Positions 61,696 to 64,000 of a DNA stretch of 64,000 nucleotides are shown one piece after another. The DNA lies in the NCBI GenBank assembly GCA_963711495.1, contig CAVQEK010000013.1:1405002-1469001 (forward strand). The letters run 5' to 3'. The position numbers and the translations under genes are program-made. Below the pieces are notes generated by a model that was not told the origin of the DNA, searched no databases, and saw nothing but the letters and a program-made list of their open reading frames with translations. The DNA comes from CAVQEK01 sp963711495. Its GTDB lineage: Bacteria > Bacteroidota > Bacteroidia > Cytophagales > Cyclobacteriaceae. Position 1 is the first letter of the stretch. Each line of letters opens with the position of its first letter.

Positions 61696-61825
61696 TGGTA
61701 ACGGCGGTGGTAAGTTTAGTTGCCGATTTCGGGCAATTTCATTGTCAAACTGCTACAAGTTTGAAGCGAGCCACAAACGTTGAATTTACCAGTTTCCCGG
61801 CAATTAAATTTACCACGTGTTACCG
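61696..61825. other. attC-like site 15 (130 bp)
   Basis: TGGTAAC to GTTACCG. Stem GGTGGTAAGTTTAGTTGCCG against CGGCAATTAAATTTACCACG with few mismatches. It separates the OLD-family cassette from the DrmB-like gene. Confidence 0.82.
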
Positions 61826-62075
61826 CCTGGTGTTTTGTATTCCAGTCTTGTAAACCATTGGCATTATTCAGTTTCCGTGTCATTGTCGTATTCCTTTTTT
61901 GTCTTTCTGTGTCGGCTCGTGTGTCTGCGTTTTTTATTTCTTTAATGTGTCGGCAAATTTTTTAAAACAATTTCTCTTGGTGCGTTGGCTTTGCAGGCTC
62001 TTTGACAAAGTTTTGGTTGTAGCGTTGGCTAGTGGGGCTTTGGCAATGTGCTTGCAAATTGGGCGGGAATAATTA
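61826..62075. other. Spacer after site 15, nothing recognised
   Basis: 250 bp between the last attC-like site and the stop of the DrmB-like gene. T-rich on the plus strand, no frame or hairpin of note. It may be the 3' part of the cassette that carries the DrmB-like gene. Confidence 0.4.
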
Positions 62076-64000
62076 TTATCTAAAGAAACCATAATTTTTA
62101 TCAATTAAGATTCTTCTGTCAAGAAATGAGTTGAATTCTTCGCATGATGTTTCGCTTATAAGTAGGCATGAATAACATGCAGCATAGTTCAATCCTCCAA
62201 CTCCTTGTCCATCGCTTTCATAGCAAATCGGGTCGCTGCTGCAATCTCTGGCTCTCAATAATGCTGAAGAAAGAATCTTAGAAAAGTTTTCGCTGTCTGC
62301 TTGCTTAATCAGTCCGCCAAAACTTCCTTCACTTCCCGCAATGGTGTATATCAAAAGTCCATTCATCGTGTCGCTGTCGCAATAGATTCTTTCTGAAACA
62401 GAAGAAGAAGGATAGCCGCACAAAAATTCCAATTCTTTAATGATTAAATGAGAGAAGCTGTGAATAAGAACAAACTTCGCTAAGTGAATTGTGTTTAAAA
62501 ACTTGTCCTTGCTAATCATTTCGTTTTGCTGCACTCGCTGAAAAAGAGTAAGAATTTCTCTTTGACTTTTATCGTTCTTCATAAAGTCAGCAACAAAAGA
62601 TTTCATTTGTTCATCGTTCCACTGAACAAAAATACCCTCTCCAAAATTTTCAACACCCATCAAATACTCTGTCTCGTTTGGTTTTGCAACAGTAAACTTT
62701 GCTTTTAATGGTATATCCTTGTTGTCAAACCGAACAGTTTTTTCACCAGTGTTTGAAAAAGTATCTCTATCCATTGGGTATAATCGTGTATAACCTGTTT
62801 GAACAGAAGTCAATTTAAGCCGTTTTATTTTTATGATTTTTTCAAAGCCAAAATTCTTCAATGTGTCAGTCAACGGAATGTTTTCAAGAATCAAATCCTT
62901 TTCGTCTGATTCAAATTTTTCTGTATTGAGTAAATACTGGTACTCATTTAATAAGTAGTGATATTCGTTTCTTCGAAACTCGTTCTCATTCAGATAAACT
63001 CCCTCACCCAGCACTTGCTGAACATCTTTCAATGCAATTTTTGTTACAGTTGCTATTTGTTCAGGTGTATTTCCTGCTGTACTTAATAATCTGATTGCCG
63101 CTTTCTGGTCGTGTGAAAGTTTTATTTCAGGTTGTGGGATGAACAAACTATTCATCACAATAGGATAGTAAATGCTATTGCTCGTTCTGATTAACGGTTT
63201 GAAATAAACTGGATAGGTTTTTTGTTGACAGTCGGTAATTATTCCTTTCTTTCTCCGAAGATTGAAAAAACCCGCAAGTGTTTTTTTTCTGTTGCAACTC
63301 TCACACTGAATAGTAATTCCCGCTAAGTCAGAAAGTTTTGTTGACCGGATGTACTGTAGTGAAAAATTATCGCAACATGGTTCTTGCCCTAAAAGGTATC
63401 TGCCGCTTTCAAGGCCTTCCGTTTCTTCGTCTGCATTTTCGGCACCTAATCTTTGGGCTGTAATCCATCTTGTCCAATCAATATCTTTTATATCTCCGTC
63501 AGGTGAAACAAAAACAAAGCGGACTTGCTCCAACTTGTGATATTTTCTTTTCGGTGTACCTTTGAGCAGATTGTCCTTGTAACAACAATAGCAATTTGGT
63601 CTTCCAGAAAGTTTTGTATCGTAAATAAATCTTTCTCTGATTCTATCAGGGTCTCTTACTCCTTCATCATTTTTTAAAACATCTTGCCAACCATTCCACC
63701 ATTCCCCAATGGTTTTGAATCTCTCACAGGTTTCACAGAAAAACCATGTAGGAAAATATTCTGCTCTACCGACTTGGTTTTCCTTTGCAGGCATCAATCT
63801 GTTATCCTCGTTTTGTGCATTCGGTGGAACCTGAATTATTCTTTGAAGATTTTGAAAAATTCCTGTGCCTCTCAAACGATTCAATAATCGTGGTTCCTTG
63901 ATTTCAAAAATGTAATTTCCATCATCATCGGTAAGTAAATAATTGCTCGGATTGTTAGTATTGAAAAACCACCAGTGGTTTATGTCCATTACTTTGTAAG
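62076..64000 (-). CDS. DrmB/DUF1998-family protein (DISARM-like), N-terminus probably beyond window
   Basis: 637 residues from the ATG at 63989, but the frame is open to the window end and the usual DrmB start (a VGAI/VD-type segment) is missing, so the true start is probably further right. Visible DrmB features: EPRLLNRLRG...RIIQVPP, FPTWFFCETCERF with a Cys pair, a second Cys pair (CYCCYKDN), ITIQCESCNRKKTLAGFF, and the DUF1998 end FVLIHSFSHLIIKELEFLCG, GSEGSFGGLIKQADSENFSK, GGLNYAACYSCLLISETSCE with a Cys cluster. DrmB is part of the DISARM anti-phage system; drmA and drmC were not seen to the left and would be sought to the right. Confidence 0.82.
   Translation of the reverse strand, partial: YKVMDINHWWFFNTNNPSNYLLTDDDGNYIFEIKEPRLLNRLRGTGIFQNLQRIIQVPPNAQNEDNRLMPAKENQVGRAEYFPTWFFCETCERFKTIGEWWNGWQDVLKNDEGVRDPDRIRERFIYDTKLSGRPNCYCCYKDNLLKGTPKRKYHKLEQVRFVFVSPDGDIKDIDWTRWITAQRLGAENADEETEGLESGRYLLGQEPCCDNFSLQYIRSTKLSDLAGITIQCESCNRKKTLAGFFNLRRKKGIITDCQQKTYPVYFKPLIRTSNSIYYPIVMNSLFIPQPEIKLSHDQKAAIRLLSTAGNTPEQIATVTKIALKDVQQVLGEGVYLNENEFRRNEYHYLLNEYQYLLNTEKFESDEKDLILENIPLTDTLKNFGFEKIIKIKRLKLTSVQTGYTRLYPMDRDTFSNTGEKTVRFDNKDIPLKAKFTVAKPNETEYLMGVENFGEGIFVQWNDEQMKSFVADFMKNDKSQREILTLFQRVQQNEMISKDKFLNTIHLAKFVLIHSFSHLIIKELEFLCGYPSSSVSERIYCDSDTMNGLLIYTIAGSEGSFGGLIKQADSENFSKILSSALLRARDCSSDPICYESDGQGVGGLNYAACYSCLLISETSCEEFNSFLDRRILIDKNYGFFR

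Overview
All calls come from reading the sequence and the translated frames; no database search was run. The window looks like a chromosomal stretch of a Bacteroidota bacterium, perhaps Saprospiraceae or a relative (an inference). Grounds: many secreted glycosidases, an OMP_b-brl_3-type outer-membrane receptor, a DUF4421 protein, few Shine-Dalgarno sites, and one clear promoter with a TAnnTTTG -7 element.

Layout. 1-42.2 kb is ordinary chromosome. It holds glycosidases (GH36-like cut by the left edge, GH39-like, GH106-like, GH2), a Tat-type sugar isomerase-like protein, two oxidoreductases that overlap by 89 nt, two paralogous membrane-anchored class III nucleotide cyclases, an orphan sensor kinase, a PLP decarboxylase, an ABC exporter operon, a membrane pyrophosphatase, a TetR-controlled SRPBCC/metallo-hydrolase locus, an amidase and a Kup potassium transporter. 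A 1.5 kb gene-poor stretch (17.4-18.9 kb) carries decayed fragments and a DNA array with a strict 21-bp period.

42.7-64 kb is different: short, mostly minus-strand gene units separated by 58-310 bp palindromic sites with RYYYAAC...GTTRRRY-type ends. I count 15 such sites. The two ends of each unit are inverted copies of each other (8-24 bp), which is the signature of integron gene cassettes. Cargo includes vapBC-like, higBA-like, yefM/yoeB and DUF433/DUF5615 toxin-antitoxin pairs, an MNT/HEPN pair, an OLD-family ATPase and, at the right edge, a DrmB/DUF1998-type protein. No IntI-like integrase gene is seen; if the minus-strand genes set the orientation it should lie to the right of the window, otherwise this is an integrase-less attC cluster.

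The array has been disturbed. An IS5-type element splits an NmrA-like gene. An IS21-type element sits inside one attC-like site, with a 6-bp target duplication. 41-bp mini-hairpins are scattered in the sites. Several cassette genes are broken. One cassette position is filled by a plus-strand tyrosine recombinase plus IS91-type transposase unit whose 24-bp ends coincide with the core sites. Two ~600-bp relatives of such a unit (and one truncated copy), each ending in a compact 58-bp attC-like site, lie elsewhere in the array.
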